A program made the translations under genes and the position numbers. A stretch of DNA of 37,862 bases from a virus: positions 1-37,862 of IMG/VR virus record IMGVR_UViG_3300017773_000037, one strand, 5' to 3'. The notes beneath the pieces are model-generated. The model was not told where the DNA came from. It saw only the letters and a program-made list of their open reading frames with translations, and did no database searches. This document shows, one piece after another, positions 1 to 6,817 of this stretch (the first letter of the stretch is position 1; every line of letters begins with the position of its first letter).

Positions 1-1
1 C

Positions 2-172
2 CCTACCTTCGATGAATTGGTCCATATTTGGGAATCTCTCGGCGAAAGCACTCAAGTGGGCTTTTTGGGATTCGGACCCAAGAGTGAAGATGTCCTCCGC
101 GTCGGAGCCCCTTCCATTAGTCGTGACCAAGCATACGCTGCCTGGAAGCGATATCGCACAGCTGCAAGATGA
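2..172 (+). CDS. Partial gene, 3' end only, unknown function
   Basis: The last 56 codons of a gene that begins left of the window, ending at TGA 170-172. The translation contains LGESTQVGFLGFGPKSED and ends DQAYAAWKRYRTAAR, with no low-complexity or stop-rich character, so it looks like real coding sequence. It overlaps the N-terminal part of the following MazG-like gene in another frame, which argues that the MazG-like gene does not start at its first in-frame ATG (position 12). No family is recognised. Confidence 0.55.
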   Translation, partial: PTFDELVHIWESLGESTQVGFLGFGPKSEDVLRVGAPSISRDQAYAAWKRYRTAAR

Positions 173-431
173 AATCGCCGAGTGGGCTAACTTCACAATT
201 CCCGACCGCACGGCCTACTCGACTGTTGCCAAGCTACTAGAAGAAATTGGAGAGCTTATCGCGTCTGAACGCATGAGTGATCCTCAAGAACTGGCCGATG
301 TCGCCATATTGGTGCTCGATCTGTTCTACCTTCAAGAGGTAGACATGGTAGATGCAGTGCGTTCCAAAATGATGGTGAACGTACGGAGGAATTGGAGAAT
401 CGCTGACAACGGGAGCGCCAAACATGTCTGA
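90..431 (+). CDS. MazG-like / DUF550-type nucleoside triphosphate pyrophosphohydrolase
   Basis: Predicted all-alpha NTP pyrophosphohydrolase that would hydrolyse (d)NTPs to monophosphates in the cytoplasm. Numbered from ATG 90, the sequence has LLEEIGEL (E51, E52, E55) followed by PQELADVAIL (E67, D70), the ExxE...ExxD metal-binding signature of the MazG superfamily. The upstream DEIAEWANFTIPDR segment resembles the DUF550 dATP/dGTP pyrophosphohydrolase branch. The start is uncertain: ATG 12 lies inside the preceding gene, ATG 90 has only a weak purine stretch before it, and GTG 123 is also possible. Its 3' end overlaps the HD-domain gene by 8 nt, consistent with an operon for nucleotide-pool control. 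About 113 aa, normal for compact phage MazG proteins. Confidence 0.75.
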   Translation: MSSASEPLPLVVTKHTLPGSDIAQLQDEIAEWANFTIPDRTAYSTVAKLLEEIGELIASERMSDPQELADVAILVLDLFYLQEVDMVDAVRSKMMVNVRRNWRIADNGSAKHV

Positions 432-975
432 ACCAATGGATTTTGCACCACCTGCCACCAAGAAACACACCGGCCCACTGAATGGAGCTGCAGACTACCT
501 CAAGGCTCAGTACATCAACCGTTGGGGTATCGTGTGCACCGCCAAACAGCAATCAATTGCAGAACATTCCTACAACGTCTGGGTACTTGTATCCCATTGG
601 GGGCCGGAAGTGCTCAATCTGCACGAGTTGCAATGTGCCCAGGAGTATGCCCTAACGCATGATCTGGCAGAGATCCGCACAGGCGACTGCCCAACACCAT
701 TCAAAGACCCAATGGTCAAACAGGCCTTAGGCGAGCTGGAGATGGAAATCTGCCCGCAGATCCCTGTGACTCCTAAGATCAAACAGTTGGTGAAGTACTG
801 TGACACTGCGGAATCAGTGCTGTTCCTTAAACTGTACGGGTTGGGCAAACATGCTGACGACGTCCGCGAGTTGCTTGCCGTGCAGATGTGGGCTCGGCTA
901 AAAGACAGCCTGTTTTCCACAAACCAACGTCAGAAGCTACATGACCTTTTTAATGAGACCTTCCATGACATTTGA
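424..975 (+). CDS. YfbR-like HD-domain 5'-deoxynucleotidase
   Basis: 183-aa HD phosphohydrolase expected to dephosphorylate deoxynucleoside monophosphates. Visible signature: INRWGIV (R33/W34, the Arg-Trp pair that contributes to substrate selection in E. coli YfbR), SIAEHSYNVW (H48), ALTHDLAEI (H79, D80) and KYCDTAES (D127), giving the H...HD...D metal site. The ATG at 424 has GGGAG eight bases upstream and overlaps the MazG-like gene, so the two are probably translated together. MazG products (dNMPs) are the substrates of this enzyme class, so the pair forms a short dNTP to deoxynucleoside route; that coupling is inference. Confidence 0.85.
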   Translation: MSEPMDFAPPATKKHTGPLNGAADYLKAQYINRWGIVCTAKQQSIAEHSYNVWVLVSHWGPEVLNLHELQCAQEYALTHDLAEIRTGDCPTPFKDPMVKQALGELEMEICPQIPVTPKIKQLVKYCDTAESVLFLKLYGLGKHADDVRELLAVQMWARLKDSLFSTNQRQKLHDLFNETFHDI

Positions 976-1234
976 CCAGATGCAGCAGGCAACAGCGATG
1001 CATTCTAGGGGACATAGTGCGCTGTCAATCGCCAGATGCTTAACCGGTGTCAGCTACCGCGAAATTGAGCAGCACTTTGACTTTCCAAAGCATCCTGAGC
1101 ATTTTGGATTCACCCAAGGTTTTGCCAAATGGTTGATGGAAGACTGCAAGTACACTTGGCGCCCTAACAATCAGAACGCTCCAGACGCTCCATGGTCACG
1201 CGTACCCGGACTGGCTGAATATGAACAAGGCTGA
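965..1234 (+). CDS. Small putative helix-turn-helix protein
   Basis: 89-aa protein of unrecognised family. ATG 965 overlaps the HD gene end (TGA 973-975); an ATG at 953 is also in frame. Residues about 4-36 (DQMQQATAMHSRGHSALSIA followed by RCLTGVSYREIEQHF) have the spacing of a helix-turn-helix of the 'G-x-S-xx-x-IA-xx-L-x-G-V-S' type. The rest is rich in aromatic residues and proline. The position just upstream of a sigma factor fits a regulatory or DNA-binding role, but nothing more specific can be said. Confidence 0.55.
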   Translation: MTFDQMQQATAMHSRGHSALSIARCLTGVSYREIEQHFDFPKHPEHFGFTQGFAKWLMEDCKYTWRPNNQNAPDAPWSRVPGLAEYEQG

Positions 1235-1523
1235 TTTTCAGAGAGTGTTGCACGAGACCAGCGACACCCTCCAAGTGCTGACAGATTCCAAAGGTCGGGA
1301 ATACGCCAACAGCTGTGACCAGCTAGCCAACTTTAAACGGTTGTCGGCCCAGCTGGGGCTCACTAAAGAGCAGGTAGTCATGGTCTATCTCTCCAAGCAC
1401 TTGGATTCAATCCATAGCTACGTGCGGAATCCAGATCAGGATCTGTCGGAGCCGATTCAAGGGCGCATCCATGACGCCATCCTCTATCTCGTTCTCCTCA
1501 AAGCCTGCATCGATGAAGACTAA
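1221..1523 (+). CDS. DUF1599 / nucleotide-modification-associated-like small phage protein
   Basis: 100-aa protein with the layout I know from DUF1599 (named 'nucleotide modification associated domain 1' in Pfam): a Tyr/Asn-Phe block (GREYANSCDQLANFKRL, residues about 25-41), a KHLDSI segment (59-64) and a C-terminal EPIQGRIHDAILYLVLL helix (77-93). The conserved Glu, Arg, Asp and His positions suggest a metal or nucleotide-binding helical protein, but the biochemical role of this family is not established. It overlaps the preceding gene by 14 nt and the sigma factor by 11 nt, so it belongs to the nucleotide-metabolism/sigma operon. Confidence 0.6.
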   Translation: MNKADFQRVLHETSDTLQVLTDSKGREYANSCDQLANFKRLSAQLGLTKEQVVMVYLSKHLDSIHSYVRNPDQDLSEPIQGRIHDAILYLVLLKACIDED

Positions 1524-2394
1524 GAGCTACAACGTTTGCGACAGATTCCCACCTCTGCTAACCGCGGCAGAGGAGATTGAAATGGGGCGCCGCATTCAAA
1601 CGATGCAGAAGCTTAAGCAAAAGCCCAAGCAAGAATTAACAAAATCGGAGCTCATCCAGATTAAGCGGGGACAACGGGCGTTGAACCGTATGATTTCGGG
1701 CAATCTTCGGATGGTCGCTGGGATCGCCCGTAAGTATACCGGCATCGTCAATCATCTGTCATTCGACGACATCATCCAGGAGGGAAATGTCGGGCTCTGC
1801 CGTGCTGCGGAGAAGTATGATCCCACTCGTGGCTACAAATTCAGCACTTATGCATACTGGTGGATACGGCAGTCAATCAATCGAGCCATCAGTGACAAAG
1901 AGCGCGTAGTGCGCATTCCGTGCAACGCTTTTGAATCGATTGGCAGAGCTTTATCTTGGCAGCAAGAATTTGAGCAAAAACACGGGCATCAGCCAACAGT
2001 CAATCAAGTAGCGGCTCACATCCGGATCTCACCAGAAGTTTTAGTGTCAGCACTACGTGCCTACTGGCGAGGCCCAAGCCTTGATGCTTCAGCAAAAGAC
2101 AAAAACGGTCAGACAGGCGGGGCTGCACTAGTAGATCTTTTTTCTAATCCATCAGACGCGGATCCATTAGACGAAATCGAGCATGGTATGCAGCGAGAGA
2201 AGCTGTATAGCATAGTCGGCACTCTGCCTGACGTACAAAAAGAGCTGTTGGGAGAGTATTACGGACTGTTCGGGCAAGACCCTGTCAGTTTTACCGTCAT
2301 GGGAAAAAAGCGCGGCGTTTCGCGTGAAGCGATCAGCCAGAAATGCCACCGTGCTATCAATGCACTGTCCATGAAAGCTCGCATGCTGCAGTAG
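1513..2394 (+). CDS. Phage-encoded sigma-70 family factor (RpoD-like, regions 1.2-4)
   Basis: 293-aa sigma factor expected to bind host core RNA polymerase. Region 1.2: LLTAAEEIEMGRRIQ (15-29). Region 2: NLRMVAGIARKY (64-75), FDDIIQEGNVGLCRAAEKYD (84-103) and FSTYAYWWIRQSINRAI (110-126). Region 3: KHGHQPTVNQVAAHIRIS (156-173). Region 4: RGVSREAISQKCHRAINAL (267-285), the -35-reading HTH. Regions 2.3-2.4 closely match primary/group 2 cyanobacterial sigma factors. The chosen ATG 1513 overlaps the stop of the preceding gene; an upstream in-frame ATG at 1471 would add 14 residues lying inside that gene. Sigma factors of this complete type are uncommon in siphoviruses. A second, shorter sigma gene lies at 32359. 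Confidence 0.93.
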   Translation: MKTKSYNVCDRFPPLLTAAEEIEMGRRIQTMQKLKQKPKQELTKSELIQIKRGQRALNRMISGNLRMVAGIARKYTGIVNHLSFDDIIQEGNVGLCRAAEKYDPTRGYKFSTYAYWWIRQSINRAISDKERVVRIPCNAFESIGRALSWQQEFEQKHGHQPTVNQVAAHIRISPEVLVSALRAYWRGPSLDASAKDKNGQTGGAALVDLFSNPSDADPLDEIEHGMQREKLYSIVGTLPDVQKELLGEYYGLFGQDPVSFTVMGKKRGVSREAISQKCHRAINALSMKARMLQ

Positions 2395-2419
2395 TCAGAA
2401 TGGTGCAGGTGATGCGCTT

Positions 2420-2635
2420 CTATTCAAGACAAACAAGTTGAGCATCCATTTCGGAAATCCGGCTAATCGCCTGGCACAGCAATCTGCGCTGGTGCCAATT
2501 TTGGCGTACCAATGCAACACATAACCCTTGGACTTCTTCGATGTCTTCGGTGTTATAAATGGAGCGTACCGACCGCTCCATTGCGAGCTCGTCATGGAGG
2601 GTTTGTTCTGCGACCATCCACTTCATGTCGTCCAT
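2420..2635 (-). CDS. Small conserved-looking protein of unknown function
   Basis: 71-aa protein starting at ATG 2635, preceded by GGAG seven bases upstream; a TTG immediately before the ATG would add one residue. The sequence is helical and charged (ELAMERSVRSIYNTEDIEE, then ALVRQNWHQRRLLCQAISRI), with no membrane segment. It is the last gene of the leftward operon that contains the cysteine peptidase and overlaps the gene before it by 44 nt. Its stop is 25 bp from the converging sigma gene stop, with no clear terminator between them. Function unknown. Confidence 0.6.
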   Translation of the reverse strand: MDDMKWMVAEQTLHDELAMERSVRSIYNTEDIEEVQGLCVALVRQNWHQRRLLCQAISRISEMDAQLVCLE

Positions 2636-2819
2636 CAATCATCTCCAAGATTTTGCGTTCCTCAGAATAGGGACGCCTAGCCCGAATATAGTCATGGACT
2701 GCAGGGGCTAACCACTCATGCGGCGGCCAACAGTTATTCCAATTCACAGGCTGCACACAGCCGACCACCACGGTGCTCCAGAAGGCAATTGTATAGCTCC
2801 ATAGCCAGTATAGGCCCAT
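2592..2819 (-). CDS. Small membrane-anchored protein of unknown function
   Basis: 75-aa protein with a hydrophobic N-terminus (LWSYTIAFWSTVVVGC, residues 6-21) ending in a Cys that could be a lipobox-like or plain anchor site. A Trp/Pro-rich stretch (WNNCWPPHEWLAP) and a charged tail follow. It lies 6 bp after the cysteine peptidase and overlaps the next gene. In a lysis operon such a protein could be a spanin-like or inhibitor component, but no diagnostic motif supports this. Confidence 0.5.
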   Translation of the reverse strand: MGLYWLWSYTIAFWSTVVVGCVQPVNWNNCWPPHEWLAPAVHDYIRARRPYSEERKILEMIDGRHEVDGRRTNPP

Positions 2820-2825
2820 TACAGC

Positions 2826-3536
2826 CTACTCATCATCGATCAGGATTACCCAGCCCGTTCCAGCACCCTCAACTTCCCAACGCTGCTTAAACGCTTGACG
2901 TGATACTTTGGCGTTTTTTCCGCCATATCGACCTACATGATTTCCACGTTCGATATCTGGCAAACCTCTTGGATCGTGCATGACCCAATCATCCTTGTCA
3001 AAACCAACGATAAGGCTCCAATGACCGCAGCCGTAACTGTCACACATTGGCGGTTCGCCTCTACTCATGTCACCATGATGGAGCCATCCAACCATGACTG
3101 GACGGCCAGCTGCTAGCTCAGCTTCAATCAAGCTCCCATCGCCGTCCTGCCTAAATTCTGCATATAAGCCCAAACTTCTCAGCGCATGAATCTGAGCATC
3201 AATACTTGTTGTATCGCCAAACCGTTCTCTGATCTTGTTGTATCCATCGTCAGTTTTCACTTTTCCATAGAAGGCTGCGGCCATCGCGGCGGAAGAGCTG
3301 AAACATTCTCTGTAACCCCTGCCGCTTTTATTGTCCAGCTGATGGAAATAGGGCACCAGAATCTGCTGTGCTATTCCGCTGGCCTTCCAAGCTTCAAACC
3401 AAGCAGCATCTTCTCTCAGCAGTTCTTCAGGCAAAGCATCTTCTAGCTCTGAGATTGCTGCTAGCTGGTGTGGAGTTCCGCGAAAGTGACTGAAAAAAGG
3501 GAGAAGACTAATCACCAAAAAAGAGAAACGGTTCAT
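2826..3536 (-). CDS. C39-like papain-fold cysteine peptidase, candidate endolysin
   Basis: 236-aa protein with a hydrophobic N-terminal segment (FSFLVISLLPFFSHF, residues 4-18) that could be a signal-anchor, followed by a peptidase C39-like domain. Expected catalytic residues are visible: Q66 in VPYFHQLDNK (oxyanion), C78 in GYRECFSSSAAMA, H172 in GCGHWSLIVGFD and D188 in WVMHDP. Bacteriocin-type C39 peptidases cleave double-Gly leaders, but the stand-alone C39_2-like form in phages is often placed as a peptidoglycan hydrolase. The neighbouring small membrane proteins and the absence of any other lysis enzyme in the window make an endolysin role the best inference. The ATG shares an ATGA with the upstream 52-aa gene. 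Confidence 0.75.
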   Translation of the reverse strand: MNRFSFLVISLLPFFSHFRGTPHQLAAISELEDALPEELLREDAAWFEAWKASGIAQQILVPYFHQLDNKSGRGYRECFSSSAAMAAAFYGKVKTDDGYNKIRERFGDTTSIDAQIHALRSLGLYAEFRQDGDGSLIEAELAAGRPVMVGWLHHGDMSRGEPPMCDSYGCGHWSLIVGFDKDDWVMHDPRGLPDIERGNHVGRYGGKNAKVSRQAFKQRWEVEGAGTGWVILIDDE

Positions 3537-3691
3537 TTGCTCAACGCTGGTCTAGGGCATTCCGGGCGCTGAGACAAGCCTGCATGGTAACCACTTAGAA
3601 AGAAAAATCCAGCTGCACCAATGATCGCAGTGGCTAGCGTTCCCAAGACAAAAAACCCGCCAACTAAGACCCAAGTTGGGTCAGCCTTCAT
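3533..3691 (-). CDS. 52-aa single-TM protein, candidate holin or holin accessory
   Basis: Short gene starting at ATG 3691 and ending TGA 3533-3535, where it shares ATGA with the cysteine peptidase start. The product has a 5-residue charged N-terminus, one long hydrophobic segment (WVLVGGFFVLGTLATAIIGA and on to FFFL, residues 7-32) and a short Pro/Cys-containing tail (RPECPRPALSK). Coupling to the candidate endolysin and the membrane topology suggest a lysis role. It could equally be a spanin-like partner. Confidence 0.7.
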   Translation of the reverse strand: MKADPTWVLVGGFFVLGTLATAIIGAAGFFFLSGYHAGLSQRPECPRPALSK

Positions 3692-3861
3692 TTCTCGACT
3701 CTTGCTTCAGGGAACAGGTTCTTGCTCACATACTCACAGACTTGGTCGTCGATAGTATTGTCTGTGGTCTTGACGTAAGCCTGAAGCAAATCAAGGACCA
3801 GAACTTTGACCGCTTTGCTCTTAAGGAATGAGAACAGAATCGGACGGATTAAGAACAGCAT
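3688..3861 (-). CDS. 57-aa small protein, possible holin-like component
   Basis: Starts at ATG 3861 and ends TGA 3688-3690, sharing ATGA with the following 52-aa gene. The N-terminal third is hydrophobic with interspersed basic residues (MLFLIRPILFSFLKSKAVKV), followed by LVLDLLQAYVKTTDNTIDDQ. The TDNTIDD pattern occurs, from memory, in small phage proteins next to holins. Two consecutive ATGA overlaps mean the three genes 3861 to 2826 are very likely translated as one coupled unit. Confidence 0.65.
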   Translation of the reverse strand: MLFLIRPILFSFLKSKAVKVLVLDLLQAYVKTTDNTIDDQVCEYVSKNLFPEARVEK

Positions 3862-3885
3862 AAGAGTTTGATCATTGATAAGAGT

Positions 3886-4137
3886 CTAATTCCGATCACT
3901 GTGACCCTCCAGTCTTGCAAGTGATCGTTCCAGCTCACCGATTCTGGCGAAAATCTCTCTGTCCCTAGCCATCAAGTCGTTATGAAGCACATTCATACGG
4001 GTAGCTAGATTATCGACAGCTGAAGTTAACCTTACGAGTGAATCACGCCCAGCCTGACTCTGGCTATTAGCGCGGGCAATCCCAAGACCAGCCACCCCAA
4101 CGGATGCTCCTGCTATGGCCGCTAAGATTTCGATCAC
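3886..4137 (-). CDS. Small membrane protein with C-terminal coiled coil
   Basis: 83-aa protein starting at GTG 4137. Residues 3-21 are a hydrophobic Gly/Ala-rich segment (EILAAIAGASVGVAGLGIA), followed by a long heptad-like helix (SLVRLTSAVDNLATRMNVLH then REIFARIGELERSLARLEGH). One TM plus a periplasmic-length coiled coil is compatible with an inner-membrane spanin or a holin-class protein. It is the first gene of the leftward operon and lies 26 bp from the divergent gene at 4164. Confidence 0.65.
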   Translation of the reverse strand: MIEILAAIAGASVGVAGLGIARANSQSQAGRDSLVRLTSAVDNLATRMNVLHNDLMARDREIFARIGELERSLARLEGHSDRN

Positions 4138-4163
4138 CGCTTAGCTCAACTCTTCTATTGACA

Positions 4164-4430
4164 ATGGTAGACCCACAAGAGAATCAAGACCATAAAGAAG
4201 GAGTCCCAATCGCAGATCTTGTCAAATGTGCTGTTTTGATTTGGAGCGCAACACTGTTGACTGTTTCTTATCTGGGTTTCTTTCCACAGATGAAGATGGA
4301 CAATACCTTCGTAGCCAGTCTGCTCACCGGGGCGATGGCCTCTTTTGGTATTGAGCGTAAATCCGCCAATCAGCAAAAAAAAGTGCCACCTAAAGTTGAA
4401 ACACCTACTAACACGCCTACTCCGCAATGA
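4164..4430 (+). CDS. Two-TM small membrane protein, candidate holin
   Basis: 88-aa protein starting at ATG 4164; upstream in-frame codons overlap the divergent gene, so the longer reading is unlikely. It has two hydrophobic segments (DLVKCAVLIWSATLLTVSYL, residues about 18-37, and FVASLLTGAMASFGI, about 48-62), then a Lys/Pro/Thr-rich cytoplasmic-type tail. Size, two helices and a charged tail resemble class II holins, but it heads an operon of secreted proteins rather than lysis enzymes. Its stop overlaps the next start (ATGA, 4427). Confidence 0.6.
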   Translation: MVDPQENQDHKEGVPIADLVKCAVLIWSATLLTVSYLGFFPQMKMDNTFVASLLTGAMASFGIERKSANQQKKVPPKVETPTNTPTPQ

Positions 4431-4915
4431 AACGGTTTGCTCTCTTAGCGATTGCGCTGTTCCTAGCCCCAGCAGCTCAAGCAGATCTGACACACAAAAT
4501 CCAATCAAGTATTCAATTGCAGGTGGGAGGCGCGATGACCACTGCAAATCGCATTGGGTCAACTTTTTCGGTCAGCGGTTCAGGCGTTGATACGACAGAC
4601 GGCACCACGGCCAATACTATCAGCACAGGTGCTATTACATCAGGTGTCTATGCCCCAGGAACCATTGCTGCAACTCAAGACAACCCTGGTTCGGCCTTCA
4701 GCTTTAGTCAGTCCTACACCCAGGCCGATGCCGTCCCAACATCAGCAGCCGCAACCGGAGCAGTCCAAAACTTTGGCAGCTTGCAATCTACGGCTTCAGG
4801 CACTGCTTCCACACTGGCAGGCACAATCTCAAGTGCGGGAGCCATGACTGTGACAGCTGGTGGAGCGAACACTCTTGGTATTGGACAATTTGTTACTGAG
4901 TTGAGCATCGATTGA
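4427..4915 (+). CDS. Secreted Ser/Thr/Gly/Ala-rich protein of unknown function
   Basis: 162-aa protein with a clear Sec signal peptide (MKRFALLAIALFLAPAAQA, likely cleavage after AQA at residue 19). The mature part is low in charge and rich in Ser, Thr, Gly and Ala. A segment NPGSAFSFSQSYT recurs in the next protein as NPGGAFQFVETYS, so the two are probably paralogues. The ATGA overlap with the upstream gene and the TGATG overlap with the downstream one indicate one operon. Export from the host cell, or periplasmic residence, is expected. Role unknown; from memory, similar proteins occur in cyanomyoviruses. Confidence 0.65.
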   Translation: MKRFALLAIALFLAPAAQADLTHKIQSSIQLQVGGAMTTANRIGSTFSVSGSGVDTTDGTTANTISTGAITSGVYAPGTIAATQDNPGSAFSFSQSYTQADAVPTSAAATGAVQNFGSLQSTASGTASTLAGTISSAGAMTVTAGGANTLGIGQFVTELSID

Positions 4916-5316
4916 TGCGGTTTCTGTTGCTGCTCCTGTTGTTTGCTCCAGCTGCAAACGCTGTGCCAGTTGTGCCCAATTTTTCAACTGGCTCAATGAC
5001 GACACATTCAGAAACAACCAGTAACGTCACAGAAACAATTGTGAGCGAGTCCTACGAAACTGGCTGGCAATATTCTGTTAGTGGCACCAACATAAGTCCA
5101 GTAAACGGAGCCAGCCTCACACCAGGCACAACAACGGTTAACGGATGGTCAGCTCTCGACGTAAACAACAAGCCAAGTTGGAACATTGTCAACCCTGGTG
5201 GAGCGTTTCAGTTCGTAGAAACTTACTCCGGTCCAGGTCTGTCAAACGTGACAACAATCCAGCGCGTCACCGAAATCAATCAAATCACCGACACTATCTC
5301 TACCTTCTCGCAATAG
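4915..5316 (+). CDS. Secreted protein, paralogue of its upstream neighbour
   Basis: 133-aa protein starting at ATG 4915 in a TGATG overlap (a TTG one codon earlier is also in frame). The signal peptide MRFLLLLLLFAPAANA is followed by a Thr/Ser/Asn-rich mature chain. The NPGGAFQFVETYSGPGL segment parallels NPGSAFSFSQSYT in the gene before. It ends at TAG 5314-5316, inside the region that encodes the signal-peptide-like sequence of the next gene in another frame. Function unknown. Confidence 0.65.
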   Translation: MRFLLLLLLFAPAANAVPVVPNFSTGSMTTHSETTSNVTETIVSESYETGWQYSVSGTNISPVNGASLTPGTTTVNGWSALDVNNKPSWNIVNPGGAFQFVETYSGPGLSNVTTIQRVTEINQITDTISTFSQ

Positions 5317-5999
5317 TCCTAGCTGCTCCAGCCAACGCAGAAACGATTGGTGGTGTCTCCGCCACTGCCGCGCCAACTGCTACGAGTTCGGGAAGCGTAA
5401 CCAACCAAGCGGTAATGATTGCGCCATCTCAGCATCTGACGAATTCGTATGGTAATGGCATTCAATGTCAAGGCCCAATTCTTACGGTCACTCCCTATGT
5501 CAATCGATCCAAATCTTGGCAGCTTCCGTTTGAGAGTTATTATGACGACCCTGTATATGATCTCAGTGATCGGGATGATAACGGGATACTCGATAATCCT
5601 GGATCCGTCCTATATGAGATGCCAACGAGAACGGGCCAACGCGATTCGCACAACTGGAGTGGCGGACTTTCGATGCAAGTAACAATCCCGCTTGATGGTG
5701 GCCTACAAGCACGATGCAAAGCGATGGCTGATGCCAACATCAGACTGCATGAACAGCTTCTGGCTACAAAACGTTTAGAGTTTGAGCTCGCGCGACTTCG
5801 CGCCTGCGCCGATCAAAAATTACGTGGCGTTGAATTTCATCCCAAAAGCCCCATATTTAGAATTTGCGCTGACATAGTCATCAAGCCCAAGCCCGGACAG
5901 GTATTGCAGCACAAACATGCTATCCCTTCTGCTTTGCCCGTTGAGTTTTCCGGCGCTCAAACACCGATACAGGTGGTGCCTTTTTCCCAAAAGCCTTAG
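5145..5999 (+). CDS. Secreted or membrane-anchored protein with C-terminal helix; start codon unresolved
   Basis: Reading frame encoding up to 284 aa. A perfect-looking signal peptide core (YLYLLAIVLAAPANA, about 5295-5339) sits 50 codons inside, but no ATG, GTG or TTG lies near it; the only in-frame start codons are ATG 5145 and TTG 5178. Downstream are Ser/Thr-rich sequence, an acidic block DLSDRDDNGILDNPG, and a helix ELARLRACADQK followed by Cys-containing GVEFHPKSPIFRICADIV. From memory, this C-terminal half resembles proteins in T4-like cyanophages. Either translation begins at ATG 5145 with an unusually long basic n-region, a non-standard start is used, or ribosomes shift from the preceding gene. 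The 3' end overlaps the convergent gene by 80 bp. Confidence 0.6.
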   Translation: MVSSRRKQQAKLEHCQPWWSVSVRRNLLRSRSVKRDNNPARHRNQSNHRHYLYLLAIVLAAPANAETIGGVSATAAPTATSSGSVTNQAVMIAPSQHLTNSYGNGIQCQGPILTVTPYVNRSKSWQLPFESYYDDPVYDLSDRDDNGILDNPGSVLYEMPTRTGQRDSHNWSGGLSMQVTIPLDGGLQARCKAMADANIRLHEQLLATKRLEFELARLRACADQKLRGVEFHPKSPIFRICADIVIKPKPGQVLQHKHAIPSALPVEFSGAQTPIQVVPFSQKP

Positions 6000-6540
6000 A
6001 GATTTTGGTCAGCGCCTTTTTGACTGCAGGCTTGATCAGTTTCAACAAAAACGGAGTGGCAAGACCTGCCGCAACACCCACTGAGGCCGTAAGAGCAACA
6101 GTCGTTGCTGCCGGCAAAGACGGGACAGCATTTAGCATCTGTTCAGGCAGCTTGATCTCTTCGTACAAGACGACACATTTGCCGTCCTGTAACTCGTAGC
6201 CTGAAATTCTTTTGTTACCACCTTGAATAACCGTACCAATCCCCTTGGCCCTCAAGGGAGGGCACCTAGGATCCTCATCAATCTTCGCTTTCGGCTTGGG
6301 AAGATTCGGCGTAGCTGGCGCTGGCGCTTGTGGTGTCTCAGGCGTCGAAGTTTTTGGCAACGGAGCAACTGGGTCAAAAACTAGCTTCGTTGGCCTGTAG
6401 TCCATTGGGTTGAACTCAGGCAAATCAATGATTGGAGTACCAATGTTGACCGTAACCGGTGGTGCAGTTGGAATCGATAACGGCGCTAAGCCATTCCAGC
6501 TCCGAATCTCGCTGATCCCAATCGTGCGAATCTCGGGCAT
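5920..6540 (-). CDS. Pro-rich membrane protein, cyanophage-type, unknown role
   Basis: 206-aa protein. Residues 1-60 are rich in Pro/Ile/Thr (PTAPPVTVNIGTPIIDLPEF). A Pro/Ala/Lys linker follows (PKTSTPETPQAPAPATPNLP), then a Cys-containing domain (DPRCPPLRAKGIG...DGKCVVLYEE), a hydrophobic segment (TTVALTASVGVAAGLATPFL, about 146-165) and a basic Lys/Arg-rich tail. From memory this architecture, including PPVTVNIG and KPAVKK, matches a family in T4-like cyanomyoviruses; not verified. It shares TAATG with the upstream 78-aa gene. Its last 80 bp lie opposite the 3' end of the + strand secreted protein. Confidence 0.65.
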   Translation of the reverse strand: MPEIRTIGISEIRSWNGLAPLSIPTAPPVTVNIGTPIIDLPEFNPMDYRPTKLVFDPVAPLPKTSTPETPQAPAPATPNLPKPKAKIDEDPRCPPLRAKGIGTVIQGGNKRISGYELQDGKCVVLYEEIKLPEQMLNAVPSLPAATTVALTASVGVAAGLATPFLLKLIKPAVKKALTKISKAFGKKAPPVSVFERRKTQRAKQKG

Positions 6541-6776
6541 TAAAACGGCAACGCCGGACCAGTCTGAGTTGGCAATGCAGGCATCATTTCCTTGACCTGG
6601 CTTGGCATCGCATCTGTCACCGCTCCAGAGACTAGCTCACCGACAAGAGCTTTAGCCTCATCGATTGCTTTTTCCTTTATTTCTGGCAGTTTGCTGAAAG
6701 CATAGAAGCTTGTGCCGACCAACGCTCCAGACATCGCGAACGATAAGACAGCAAGCGTGTTAATGATCTTTTGCAT
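6540..6776 (-). CDS. Small membrane protein
   Basis: 78-aa protein with an N-terminal hydrophobic segment (IINTLAVLSFAMSGALVGTS, residues 4-23). An amphipathic helix follows (LPEIKEKAIDEAKALVGELV), then a Pro-rich end. It is translationally coupled to the next gene by a TAATG overlap at 6540. An intrinsic terminator lies just upstream, so these two genes need their own promoter, or depend on read-through; no convincing promoter was found. Confidence 0.6.
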   Translation of the reverse strand: MQKIINTLAVLSFAMSGALVGTSFYAFSKLPEIKEKAIDEAKALVGELVSGAVTDAMPSQVKEMMPALPTQTGPALPF

Positions 6777-6782
6777 GTGTAT

Positions 6783-6816
6783 AAAAAAACCCCTAGCAGT
6801 GTGAGGCTACTAGGGG
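6783..6816 (-). terminator. Intrinsic terminator after the outer-membrane protein gene
   Basis: Read on the - strand: stem CCCCTAG (6816-6810) with CTAGGGG (6796-6790), extended by two more pairs past one mismatch, loop of seven, followed at once by seven T (6789-6783). It lies 28 bp downstream of the stop at 6844, the correct place to end transcription of that gene. Confidence 0.85.
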
Positions 6817-6817
6817 C

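Noticed and set aside
12-89. Start of the MazG-like gene at ATG 12
   Set aside because: The stretch 12-89 lies inside the 3' end of another plausible gene and adds residues outside the MazG fold.
4158-4163. TTGACA as a -35 box for the 4164 gene
   Set aside because: It lies immediately before the ATG, so a promoter there would start inside the gene; no -10 at 16-19 bp.
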